This document shows positions 1-5,825 of a stretch of 9,216 nucleotides of DNA, piece after piece (within the stretch, counting starts at the first letter, position 1; each line of letters starts with the position of its first letter). Both the position numbers and the translations under genes were made by a program. Origin of the DNA: Pseudomonadota bacterium (GTDB lineage: Bacteria > Pseudomonadota > Alphaproteobacteria > UBA828 > JAPUJA01); the NCBI GenBank assembly GCA_027296525.1, contig JAPUJA010000299.1:1-9216 (forward strand), written 5' to 3'. The notes under the pieces were generated by a model that had not been told where the DNA came from, searched no databases, and was given only the letters and a program-made list of their open reading frames with translations.

Positions 1-373
1 GATCGCGCCGATGCGCGAGGCGCGCTTCGGACGCATCGTCAATGTCGGATCGATCAACGGCCAGGCGGGCCAGTTCGGGCAGGTCAATTACGCCGCCGCG
101 AAGGCGGGCATGCACGGCATCACCAAGGCCTTGGCGCGCGAAGGCGCGGGCCGGGGGATCACGGTCAACACGCTCGCGCCCGGCTATGTCGACACCGATA
201 TGGTGCGCGCCGTCGCGCCGGAGGTTCTGGAACAAATCGTTGCCCGGATCCCGGTCGGGCGCCTGGGGACCCCTGAGGACATCGCGCGCTGCGTCGTTTT
301 TCTGGTCGCCGACGAAGCGGGCTTCATCACCGGTTCATGTCTCTCGGCGAATGGCGGGCAGCATATCTATTGA
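1..373 (+). CDS. phaB: Acetoacetyl-CoA reductase (SDR family), 3' part only
   Basis: The gene enters from the left edge; the first whole codon is at position 2, and about 123 codons precede the TGA at 371-373. The protein would reduce acetoacetyl-CoA to 3-hydroxybutyryl-CoA with NADPH, the second step of polyhydroxybutyrate synthesis, in the cytosol. Visible short-chain dehydrogenase features are the catalytic-serine stretch VNVGSING, then the YxxxK pair in NYAAAKAG (Tyr codon 89-91, Lys codon 101-103), then TVNTLAPGYVDTDM. The wording SINGQAGQFGQ and the ending NGGQHIY resemble PhaB more than FabG, whose tail is usually NGGMYM-like. The cofactor-binding Rossmann half lies outside the window. 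FabG or another SDR remains possible, because the N-terminal half and the upstream neighbour (phaA in many genomes) are not visible. The next gene converges on it 24 bp away. Confidence 0.85.
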   Translation, partial: IAPMREARFGRIVNVGSINGQAGQFGQVNYAAAKAGMHGITKALAREGAGRGITVNTLAPGYVDTDMVRAVAPEVLEQIVARIPVGRLGTPEDIARCVVFLVADEAGFITGSCLSANGGQHIY

Positions 374-397
374 GTCGCGAAGGGCGGCGCGCCGCGT

Positions 398-1003
398 TCA
401 AGCCGCTTCCTTCGGCACCGTCAGCGCGATCGACGGGCGCTTGGAGAATTCCGCATACCACGGGGCGAGCGTGGGGCGCGCGAGGCGCCAGTTCTCTTGG
501 CCGAAGCGGAAGTCGAGATAGCCGAGCGCCGAAGCCACGGTGATGAGGCCGATGTCGACGCCCTCGAACGCCTCCGCTTCGCCTTCGAGCGCATCGAGCG
601 CGCGCGTGATCTTCTCTCGCTGGCGCTCGTCCCAGGCGCGTGATCGCTCCGCCGCGGGGCGCAGGCTCTCGTAGCGCCTGAGCACGCCGGCGTCGAGGAT
701 GCTGTCGCCGAGCGCCATGAGCCGAAGCGCCCGCCAGCGGGCGTTGCCTTCGGCCGGGAACAGTTTCGCGTCCGTACTCAACGCATCGAGATATTCACAG
801 ATGACGCGGCTGTCATAGAGCGCCTCGCCCTCGTCGGTCACCAGCACCGGCACCTTGCCGAGCGGATTGACCGTGGCCAGATCGTCGGCGGGATCCATCG
901 GGTTGGTGGCGATGAGCTCGAGACGCCCCTCGAGCCCGGCTTCGATCGCCGTGGCCAGGCATTTGCGGACGAAAGGCGAGGTGGGCGCAAAGCGGAGCTT
1001 CAT
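398..1003 (-). CDS. Glutathione S-transferase family protein (YibF-like)
   Basis: A 201-residue cytosolic protein with the two-domain GST layout. The N-terminal thioredoxin-like domain (about 1-78) opens MKLRFAPTSPFVRK, with Ser9 in the usual activating position. It carries NPLGKVPVL (46-54, cis-Pro52) and YDSRVICEYL (63-72), where Asp64-Ser65 would bind the gamma-glutamyl group of glutathione. The helical C-terminal domain (about 85-200) includes ITVASALGYLDFRF. The reading frame extends upstream to a GTG at 1060, but I chose the ATG at 1003 because the fold begins exactly there and the longer start would cover a candidate promoter. Family members conjugate or reduce small electrophiles with glutathione, but the substrate cannot be read from sequence. 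The gene is divergent from the methyltransferase gene and convergent with phaB. No operon partner is visible. Confidence 0.85.
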   Translation of the reverse strand: MKLRFAPTSPFVRKCLATAIEAGLEGRLELIATNPMDPADDLATVNPLGKVPVLVTDEGEALYDSRVICEYLDALSTDAKLFPAEGNARWRALRLMALGDSILDAGVLRRYESLRPAAERSRAWDERQREKITRALDALEGEAEAFEGVDIGLITVASALGYLDFRFGQENWRLARPTLAPWYAEFSKRPSIALTVPKEAA

Positions 1004-1031
1004 GGCAGGGAGCGCTCTTCCATGGCCGGCG

Positions 1032-1060
1032 AGCTTAGCATCGCGCCGATCCGGCGTCAC
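1032..1060 (-). promoter_or_regulatory. Candidate sigma-70 promoter for the GST gene
   Basis: On the minus strand GTGACG (1060-1055) is followed after 17 bp by TAAGCT (1037-1032), which is preceded by TG one base away (TGCTAAGCT). This would give a start near 1025 and a leader of about 22 nt before the ATG at 1003. The hexamers match consensus only partly (4/6 and 3/6), so this is a positional inference. Confidence 0.35.
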
Positions 1061-1079
1061 CCGGGGGCGCGGATTCGCG

Positions 1080-1088
1080 TGCTATAAT
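1080..1088 (+). promoter_or_regulatory. Extended -10 promoter for the methyltransferase gene
   Basis: TGCTATAAT is a perfect extended -10 (TGn plus TATAAT) in otherwise GC-rich DNA. No good -35 hexamer lies 16-18 bp upstream (the bases there are CCCGGG), which an extended -10 can tolerate. Transcription would start around 1094-1097, at or only a few bases before the ATG at 1098. Confidence 0.65.
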
Positions 1089-1097
1089 CGGGCCCTG

Positions 1098-1889
1098 ATG
1101 CCGCCCGACGTCGTCGATTTCAGCGCTTTCTACGACACCCGCCTGGGGCAGACCGCGCGCCATCTGATTCGCCGCTCGATGCGCCGGGTCTGGCCCGATC
1201 TCGGCGGGCTGTCGCTCTTGGGCCTGGGCCACGCCACGCCCTTGCTGCGCCCCTTCCTGGCCGAGGCCGAACGGGTGGTCGCGCTCATGCCCGCCTCGCA
1301 AGGCGTGATGGCCTGGCCCCCGCAGGAGCCTCGTCTCGTGACGCTCGCCGACGACGACGATTTGCCCTTGCCCGACGAATCCTTCGACCGGGTGATCATC
1401 TTGCACGCCCTCGAGTTCAGCGAGCAGGTCGATCCGATGTTGCGCGAGGTCTGGCGCGTGATGAGCGGCGAAGGGCGCCTGCTCGCGATCGTGCCGAACC
1501 GCGCCGGGCTCTGGGCGCGGATCGAGCGCACGCCCTTCGGCCATGGCCGGCCCTACAGCCCTTCGCAACTCACGCGTCTGTTGCGCGACAATCTGTTCAC
1601 GCCGACCTCGGTTTCGGCGGCTCTCTACTTCCCGCCGAGCCGCTCGCGCATGATGCTGAGGACCGCGCGCGCCTGGGAACGGGTGGGGCGGAAATGGGGC
1701 GGGCCGTTCAGCGGCCTCTTGCTCATCGAGGCGGCCAAGCAGGTCTACAGTGTCCGGCCCGAAAGCGCGGGGGCGCGCACGCGCCGGCGCATTTACCTTC
1801 CGATTCCCGGAGGGCACGCGCCGGTGGGGGCACGGGTGACGGGGGCACGGGTGGCGGGGGCACGGGTGGCCTCGCGCGCGAGCGATTGA
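1098..1889 (+). CDS. Class I SAM-dependent methyltransferase-like protein, uncharacterised
   Basis: A 263-residue soluble protein with a Rossmann-type methyltransferase core. The SAM-binding motif I is loose (LLGLGHATPLL, 40-50). LPLPDESFDRVIILHALEF (89-107) fits the motif II/III region of the Methyltransf_11 type, followed by the helix-strand EVWRVMSGEGRLLAIVPNR (117-135). No target is known to me; I recall similar proteins encoded next to gloB in alphaproteobacteria, but gloB is not present here. The ATG at 1098 is preferred over upstream starts because MPPDVVDFSAFY resembles the start of related proteins and because it follows the extended -10 directly. There is no Shine-Dalgarno sequence. 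The last 20 or so residues are a Gly-Ala-Arg-Val pentapeptide repeat outside the fold. The gene ends only 9 bp from the end of the convergent metW. Whether it is catalytic is uncertain. Confidence 0.8.
   Translation: MPPDVVDFSAFYDTRLGQTARHLIRRSMRRVWPDLGGLSLLGLGHATPLLRPFLAEAERVVALMPASQGVMAWPPQEPRLVTLADDDDLPLPDESFDRVIILHALEFSEQVDPMLREVWRVMSGEGRLLAIVPNRAGLWARIERTPFGHGRPYSPSQLTRLLRDNLFTPTSVSAALYFPPSRSRMMLRTARAWERVGRKWGGPFSGLLLIEAAKQVYSVRPESAGARTRRRIYLPIPGGHAPVGARVTGARVAGARVASRASD
1826..1870 (+). repeat. Three tandem 15-bp repeats inside the methyltransferase gene
   Basis: The unit GGGGGCACGGGTGGC occurs at 1841-1855 and 1856-1870, and with one change (GAC for GGC at the end) at 1826-1840. A decayed earlier copy may sit around 1810-1825. 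Since 15 bp is five codons the frame is kept, and the protein reads GARVT-GARVA-GARVA near its C-terminus. This looks like a short minisatellite produced by slippage or unequal exchange in a G-rich stretch. Confidence 0.9.
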
Positions 1890-1898
1890 GGACGCGCC

Positions 1899-2528
1899 TC
1901 ACGTTTTTCGCAGCAGGAAGATCGCGGTTTCGCCGAACAGGTTGGCGAGCGGTCCTCTGCCGATGAGGCCCGCCACGCCGCCGTCCCGGTCGAGCACGAC
2001 GCGCCGTTCGATCACATAGGCGAGGTCCTCGCACAGGCGAACGAAGTCCTTGATCGTGCAGGGGTGGATGTCGGGTGAGTCGTGCCAGTGATGGCGCATC
2101 GGGTCCGTCACCGGCACGCGGCCCATGGCCGCGCACAGGCGGCGTCTCCAGAATCCGAAATTGGGGAAGGAGACGACGGCGCGCCGTCCGATCCGCAAGA
2201 GCTCGCCCAAGACCTCCTTCGGCCGGTGGACGGCGGGAAGAGTCAGGGTGAGGATCACATAGTCGAAGGAGTCGTCCGGATAGACCTCGAGATCCTTGTC
2301 GACATCGCCCTGGATGACGGAAAGGCCGCGGCTCACACAGGCGTTCACGCCCGCTTGGCGCAGCTCGATGCCACGCCCATCGACATTCTTTCGATGCACG
2401 AGGTGGTCGAGGAGGGTGCCGTCGCCGCAACCGAGATCGAGCACCCGGGAACCTCCCTCGACCATGTCGGCGACGATCGAGAGATCGGCGCGCAGCTTGA
2501 CCCGAGGCGCCTCGACGCCGCCGGTCAT
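1899..2528 (-). CDS. metW: Methionine biosynthesis protein MetW
   Basis: A 209-residue cytosolic protein of the MetW family, a SAM-methyltransferase fold with motif I VLDLGCGDG at 29-37, an acidic strand end near Glu55 (GRGIEL), and DSFDYVILT at 86-94. Family hallmarks are VVSFPNFGFWRRRL (118-131) and the WHDSPDIHPCTIKDF region (148-162). MetW is coded with MetX across Proteobacteria and is needed for, or supports, homoserine acyltransferase function; its exact biochemical role is less settled than that of MetX. The start ATG (2528-2526) overlaps the metX stop in an ATGA arrangement and has no Shine-Dalgarno of its own, so translation is probably coupled to metX. The usual LTLQA-type stretch reads LTLPA here, a small deviation. 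Confidence 0.93.
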   Translation of the reverse strand: MTGGVEAPRVKLRADLSIVADMVEGGSRVLDLGCGDGTLLDHLVHRKNVDGRGIELRQAGVNACVSRGLSVIQGDVDKDLEVYPDDSFDYVILTLTLPAVHRPKEVLGELLRIGRRAVVSFPNFGFWRRRLCAAMGRVPVTDPMRHHWHDSPDIHPCTIKDFVRLCEDLAYVIERRVVLDRDGGVAGLIGRGPLANLFGETAIFLLRKT

Positions 2529-3712
2529 AGCGCGCGGATGCCGTGATGTCGGGCGGCGCCGGCGAGGAAACCGGCAAGCGTCTTGTGGAATTCGGGTTCG
2601 TCCAGGAGGAAGGCGTCGTGTCCCTTGTCGGTCTCGATCTCGGCAAAGCTCACATTGGCCGCGACGGCGTTGAGCGCGCGCACGATTTCGCGGCTCTCGG
2701 GGGTCGGATAGAGCCAGTCACTCGTGAATGAGAAGACGCAGAAGCGCGTCGTCGTCTTTTTGAACGCGTCCACGAGCGAGCCGCCGAACTCGGCGGCGAG
2801 GTCGAAGTAATCCATCGCGCGCGTTATGTAGAGATAGGAGTTGGCATCGAACCGGTCGGTAAAGGTGACGCCCTGATGGCGCAGATAGCTTTCGACCTGA
2901 AAGTCGGCGTCGAACCCGTAAGTGAAATCCGTTCGATCCTGCAGCGCACGGCCGAACTTGCGTTGCAGGGCGAGCTCGGAGAGATAGGTGATGTGGGCGG
3001 CCATGCGCGCGACGGCGAGCCCACGAACGGGGCGCGTGCCGTGCAGCAGGTAATCGCCGTTGTGCCACTCGGGATCCGCCATGATCGCTTGCCGACCGAC
3101 CTCGTTGAAGGCGATGTTCTGGGCCGAGTGGCGCGCGGAGGAAGCGACCGGCACGGCGGTCGCGACGCGCCCCGGGTAGAGCGCGGGCCATTCCAGCGCC
3201 TGCATGCCGCCCATCGAGCCGCCGATGACACAGAAGAGTTCCTCGATCCCCAAGCTCTCCAGAAGGAGCGACTGGGCGCGCACCATGTCGCGGACCGTGA
3301 TCAAGGGATAGGACAGGCCGTAAGGCTTGCCCGTCGATGGGTTCGTGTCCTTCGGCCCGGTGCTCCCCATGCAGCCGCCCAGCACGTTGACGCAGACGAT
3401 GAAATAGCGCTCCGTATCGAGCGGTTTTCCGGGACCCACCACGGGTTCCCACCAGCCGGGGCGATCCGCGACCTCTTTCGGGGGGGCGCGCAGATATTGG
3501 TCGCCGGAAAGCGCGTGGCAGACGAGAATGACGTTCGATTTCGCCTCGTTCAGCCGCCCGTAGGTCTCGTAAGCCGTGGTGAAGGGGCCGAGGTCGTCGC
3601 CGCAATCCAGGCGAAGCGGGCGCTCGGCGGCGAGCGTCACCGTTCGCAACGGCGAGGCGGTGCCATTCCGTGCGCCTTGGGGCGCTTGTTGAGGCTTCTG
3701 TGACGGTTCCAT
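2525..3712 (-). CDS. metX: Homoserine O-acetyltransferase MetX
   Basis: A 395-residue alpha/beta-hydrolase-fold enzyme that acylates homoserine on its hydroxyl, the first committed step to methionine, in the cytosol. The nucleophile elbow is GGSMGGMQALEW with Ser166; the other triad members are Asp332 (FTSDWLYP) and His365 (DKGHDAFLL). CHALSGD (65-71), NVLGGCMGSTGP (109-120) and the DFTYGFDADFQVESYL region are all standard MetX. Two residues after Asp332 is Leu334. As I recall, succinyl-CoA-using MetX proteins carry Arg there (SDWRFSP-type), so acetyl-CoA use is favoured. The frame runs upstream to a TTG at 3775, but that TTG is part of a -35 hexamer, so I chose the ATG at 3712, which has no clear Shine-Dalgarno. 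It is first in an operon with metW, sharing 4 bases. Confidence 0.95.
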   Translation of the reverse strand: MEPSQKPQQAPQGARNGTASPLRTVTLAAERPLRLDCGDDLGPFTTAYETYGRLNEAKSNVILVCHALSGDQYLRAPPKEVADRPGWWEPVVGPGKPLDTERYFIVCVNVLGGCMGSTGPKDTNPSTGKPYGLSYPLITVRDMVRAQSLLLESLGIEELFCVIGGSMGGMQALEWPALYPGRVATAVPVASSARHSAQNIAFNEVGRQAIMADPEWHNGDYLLHGTRPVRGLAVARMAAHITYLSELALQRKFGRALQDRTDFTYGFDADFQVESYLRHQGVTFTDRFDANSYLYITRAMDYFDLAAEFGGSLVDAFKKTTTRFCVFSFTSDWLYPTPESREIVRALNAVAANVSFAEIETDKGHDAFLLDEPEFHKTLAGFLAGAARHHGIRAL

Positions 3713-3722
3713 ATCGGCCGGT

Positions 3723-3733
3723 TTGCACTGCAA
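3723..3733. promoter_or_regulatory. Palindrome TTGCA-N-TGCAA in the metX leader, possible operator
   Basis: A perfect 5-bp inverted repeat around one base lies about 7-17 nt after the predicted metX transcription start and 11 bp before the start codon. That is a good place for a repressor site in a methionine gene. I do not recognise it as the box of a particular regulator, and an 11-bp palindrome can arise by chance. Confidence 0.3.
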
Positions 3734-3746
3734 CAAGTCAGTCGCA

Positions 3747-3775
3747 TAGCTAGGTGCGGGCCGGTATCGTGTCAA
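3747..3775 (-). promoter_or_regulatory. Sigma-70 promoter of metXW
   Basis: On the minus strand a perfect TTGACA (3775-3770) is followed after exactly 17 bp by TAGCTA (3752-3747). The predicted start is near 3740, giving a 28-nt leader before the metX ATG at 3712. That leader is too short for the roughly 60-nt SAM-II riboswitch found upstream of metA or metX in some alphaproteobacteria, and I see no GCUAAAA-type element in it. Confidence 0.65.
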
Positions 3776-3783
3776 TGTTTTCT

Positions 3784-3815
3784 TTGATTTTGAGGCTTTA
3801 CCGGAATAGTACTAT
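3784..3815 (+). promoter_or_regulatory. Candidate promoter of the chorismate mutase-hisC-tyrA operon
   Basis: TTGATT (3784-3789) is followed after 17 bp by TAGTAC (3807-3812); TACTAT (3810-3815) is an alternative -10 at a less favourable 20-bp spacing. The -10 region lies within the perfect 10-bp palindrome ATAGTACTAT (3806-3815). The leader would be about 27 nt, ending in a short GGGAAA just before the ATG at 3846. The region is clearly richer in A+T than the flanking genes. Confidence 0.45.
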
Positions 3816-3845
3816 CGCCCTTCAAACCCTTCGCATCCTGGGAAA

Positions 3846-4709
3846 ATGAGCGGGTCCGAGATCTCGATCGACAGCTTGCGACGCGAGATCGACAAGCTGG
3901 ACGATGCCATTCACGATCTCCTGATGCGGCGCACCGAGCTCGCCCAAGAGGTGGGTCGGCTCAAGCGCCGGGAGCGCGATGGCCGCATCTTCATGCGCCC
4001 GGCGCGTGAGGCCGAGGTGCTGCGCCATGTGCTCGACCGCCACCGGGGCCCGTTCGCCAAATCGGCTCTCTTACGCGTCTGGCGCGAGATCATGGCGGCC
4101 ACGCTGCGCACCCAGGGACCGATCTCGATCGCCGTCTGCGCGCCGATGCGCGAGGGCGCGATGTTGGACGCCTGGGATCTGGCGCGCGATCATTTCGGCT
4201 CGGACACGCCGATCGAGGCCTTCACCCTGCCCCGGGAGGTCGTGCGCGAGGTGATGGTCGAGGAGACCCGGATCGGGGTCGTGCCCATGCCCCGGCCGGG
4301 AGAGCCCGCCCCCTGGTGGCCCGAGCTGCTGGCCCTTGGCGAGGAGCGCCCGCAGGTCATTGCGCGGCTGCCCTTCCTCGCGCCTACGGGCGAGGCGCCC
4401 GGTGCCGAACCCGCGCTTGTGTTGAGCCAGACCGCGTTCGAGCCGAGCGGTCGGGACCGATCGCTGATCGCCATCGAAGGCCCCGCCGGCGAGGAGGCGA
4501 TCGCCGAGGGGATCGGCCGGGCCGGGCTCGAGGCCCGATGGCTCGGCGAGGCGCCGGGCGCGGAGATGCCGGCCCGTCATCTGTTCGAGGTGGCGGGCTT
4601 CATCGCTCCGGACGACGCCCGTCTCGCGAGTCTCTCGGCTGAGGCGGCGGGGTCCATCGGGACGCTTGCGCGGCTCGGCGGGTTCGCGACCCTGGATGCA
4701 AGCGCGTAG
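3846..4709 (+). CDS. Chorismate mutase (AroQ) with degenerate prephenate-dehydratase-like C-terminal domain
   Basis: A 287-residue cytosolic protein converting chorismate to prephenate. Residues about 6-91 are an AroQ-type three-helix mutase. By manual alignment to the E. coli P-protein, Arg12, Arg29, Lys40, Arg54, Glu55 and Gln90 match active-site positions 11, 28, 39, 51, 52 and 88, while Ser84 is Thr86 and Asp48 is Arg51. Residues about 92-285 keep the outline of a prephenate dehydratase: the opening strand ISIAVCAP, IGVVPMP (143-149) for the usual GVVPIEN, RDRSLIAIEG (203-212) for the TSLLF region, and HLFEVAGFI (245-253). At the place of the catalytic TRF motif I read Pro189-Ala190-Leu191, and there is no ACT domain. 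I infer an active mutase with a non-catalytic dehydratase remnant. The gene is first in the operon, 12 bp before hisC. Confidence 0.88.
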   Translation: MSGSEISIDSLRREIDKLDDAIHDLLMRRTELAQEVGRLKRRERDGRIFMRPAREAEVLRHVLDRHRGPFAKSALLRVWREIMAATLRTQGPISIAVCAPMREGAMLDAWDLARDHFGSDTPIEAFTLPREVVREVMVEETRIGVVPMPRPGEPAPWWPELLALGEERPQVIARLPFLAPTGEAPGAEPALVLSQTAFEPSGRDRSLIAIEGPAGEEAIAEGIGRAGLEARWLGEAPGAEMPARHLFEVAGFIAPDDARLASLSAEAAGSIGTLARLGGFATLDASA

Positions 4710-4721
4710 GGGGCACGCGTC

Positions 4722-5825
4722 GTGAGCGTCCTGATACCGCGTCCCGGCATCCTCCAAATCGACCCCTATGTCGGCGGTCGCTCGACGATCGAGGGCGTCG
4801 AAAAGGTCATCAAGCTGTCATCGAACGAATCGGCGCTCGGCCCGAGTCCGAAGGCGGTGGCGGCCTTTCGCGCTTCGGCCGAGAGTCTCGCGCGCTATCC
4901 GGATGGCGGCGTGCACCGGCTTCGCGAGGCGCTTGGGGCGCACCACGGACTCGATCCCGAGCGTATCGTCTGCGGCAACGGCTCCGACGAGTTGATCGAG
5001 CTCCTGGTTCGCGCCTATGTCGGGTCAGGCGATGAGGTTTTGTTCACCGAGCACAGCTTCCTGATCTTCTGGCTCGTGACGCTGGGTGTCGGCGCGGCGC
5101 CCGTGACCGCGCCGGAAAAGGATCTCAAAGCCGATATCGACGCGTTGCTGAACCGCGTGAGCGATAGGACGCGCATCGTCTTCCTCGCCAATCCCAACAA
5201 CCCGACCGGCAGCTATGTCAGCCGCGACGAGATTTCGCGATTGAGGGAGGCGCTTCGCGAGGATGTTCTGCTCGTGATCGACGGCGCCTATGCGGAGTTC
5301 GTCACGCGCGCCGACTACAGCTCGGGCTTCGAGTTCGTCGACCAAGACGAGAACACCGTGGTGATCGGCACCTTTTCCAAGATCCATGGTCTCGCCACGC
5401 TTCGTCTCGGCTGGGCCTATTGCCCCGCCTCGATCGCCGACGTGCTCAATCGGTTGCGCGCGCCCTTCAATGTGTCGGGGCCGACTCAAGCGGCCGGCGT
5501 CGCCGCGCTCCAGGACGAGGCGCATATGGAAGAGGTCCGCCGCCACACCGAAACCTGGCGCGAGTGGCTGACGCGCGAGATCGCGGGGCTCGGCCTCAAG
5601 GTCTATCCGAGTGTCTGCAACTTCATCCTGGTGCGCTTTCCTTCGGCGACGAGCGCCGAGGCGGCGGACGCGTTTCTCAGCTCGAAGGGCATCATCGTGC
5701 GCTCGGTCGCGCGTTACGGGCTTGCCGATTGTCTGCGCATCACGATCGGGCAAGAGGATGAGATGCGCGCGGTGGCTCACGCACTCGCCGAGGCCCTGGT
5801 CCGCGAGACCCTGAGCGATGGATGA
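4722..5825 (+). CDS. hisC: Histidinol-phosphate / aromatic aminotransferase HisC
   Basis: A 367-residue PLP enzyme of aminotransferase class I/II. Seen in order are the N-terminal RPGILQIDPYVGG, LSSNESALGPSP (32-43), NPNNPTG (157-163), DGAYAEF (187-193), TFSKIHGLATLRLGW with Schiff-base Lys220 and phosphate-binding Arg228, and the substrate-carboxylate Arg339 in LRITIG. It transaminates histidinol phosphate with glutamate. HisC proteins in alphaproteobacteria (known for Zymomonas) also act on aromatic keto acids, and the location between chorismate mutase and tyrA suggests that role here. The start is GTG at 4722, preceded by AGGGGG about 8 bases upstream; the conserved N-terminus begins a few residues later. 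His222 replaces the Tyr or Phe common after the lysine. It overlaps tyrA by 8 bases. Confidence 0.93.
   Translation: MSVLIPRPGILQIDPYVGGRSTIEGVEKVIKLSSNESALGPSPKAVAAFRASAESLARYPDGGVHRLREALGAHHGLDPERIVCGNGSDELIELLVRAYVGSGDEVLFTEHSFLIFWLVTLGVGAAPVTAPEKDLKADIDALLNRVSDRTRIVFLANPNNPTGSYVSRDEISRLREALREDVLLVIDGAYAEFVTRADYSSGFEFVDQDENTVVIGTFSKIHGLATLRLGWAYCPASIADVLNRLRAPFNVSGPTQAAGVAALQDEAHMEEVRRHTETWREWLTREIAGLGLKVYPSVCNFILVRFPSATSAEAADAFLSSKGIIVRSVARYGLADCLRITIGQEDEMRAVAHALAEALVRETLSDG

Noticed and set aside
384..395. Perfect 12-bp palindrome GCGGCGCGCCGC between phaB and the GST gene, as a bidirectional terminator
   Set aside because: It has no loop, so the real stem would be only about four pairs, and there is no T-run on either side. 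In DNA this rich in G+C such palindromes are common.
1004..1060. Longer GST starting at GTG 1060
   Set aside because: The GST fold begins at the internal ATG at 1003, and the longer start would overlap a plausible promoter.
855..1097. N-terminal extension of the methyltransferase gene on the + strand
   Set aside because: It is antisense to the GST gene, and the family-like N-terminus starts at 1098 right after the extended -10.
1035..1817. 260-codon open frame antisense to the methyltransferase gene
   Set aside because: Its residue make-up is dominated by Arg, Gly, Ala, Gln and Glu with no recognisable fold, as expected for the complement of a GC-rich coding frame.
2718..3728. 336-codon open frame overlapping metX on the same strand
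   Set aside because: It is a shifted frame of metX with Arg-rich, unstructured content. metX itself is intact with all catalytic residues.
3713..3775. Longer MetX starting at TTG 3775
   Set aside because: That TTG is the first half of a perfect TTGACA -35 hexamer with TAGCTA 17 bp downstream; the extra residues would be encoded by the promoter and leader.
3713..3845. SAM-II riboswitch upstream of metX
   Set aside because: The predicted leader is about 28 nt and lacks the conserved GCUAAAA-type and pseudoknot elements that I would expect by eye.
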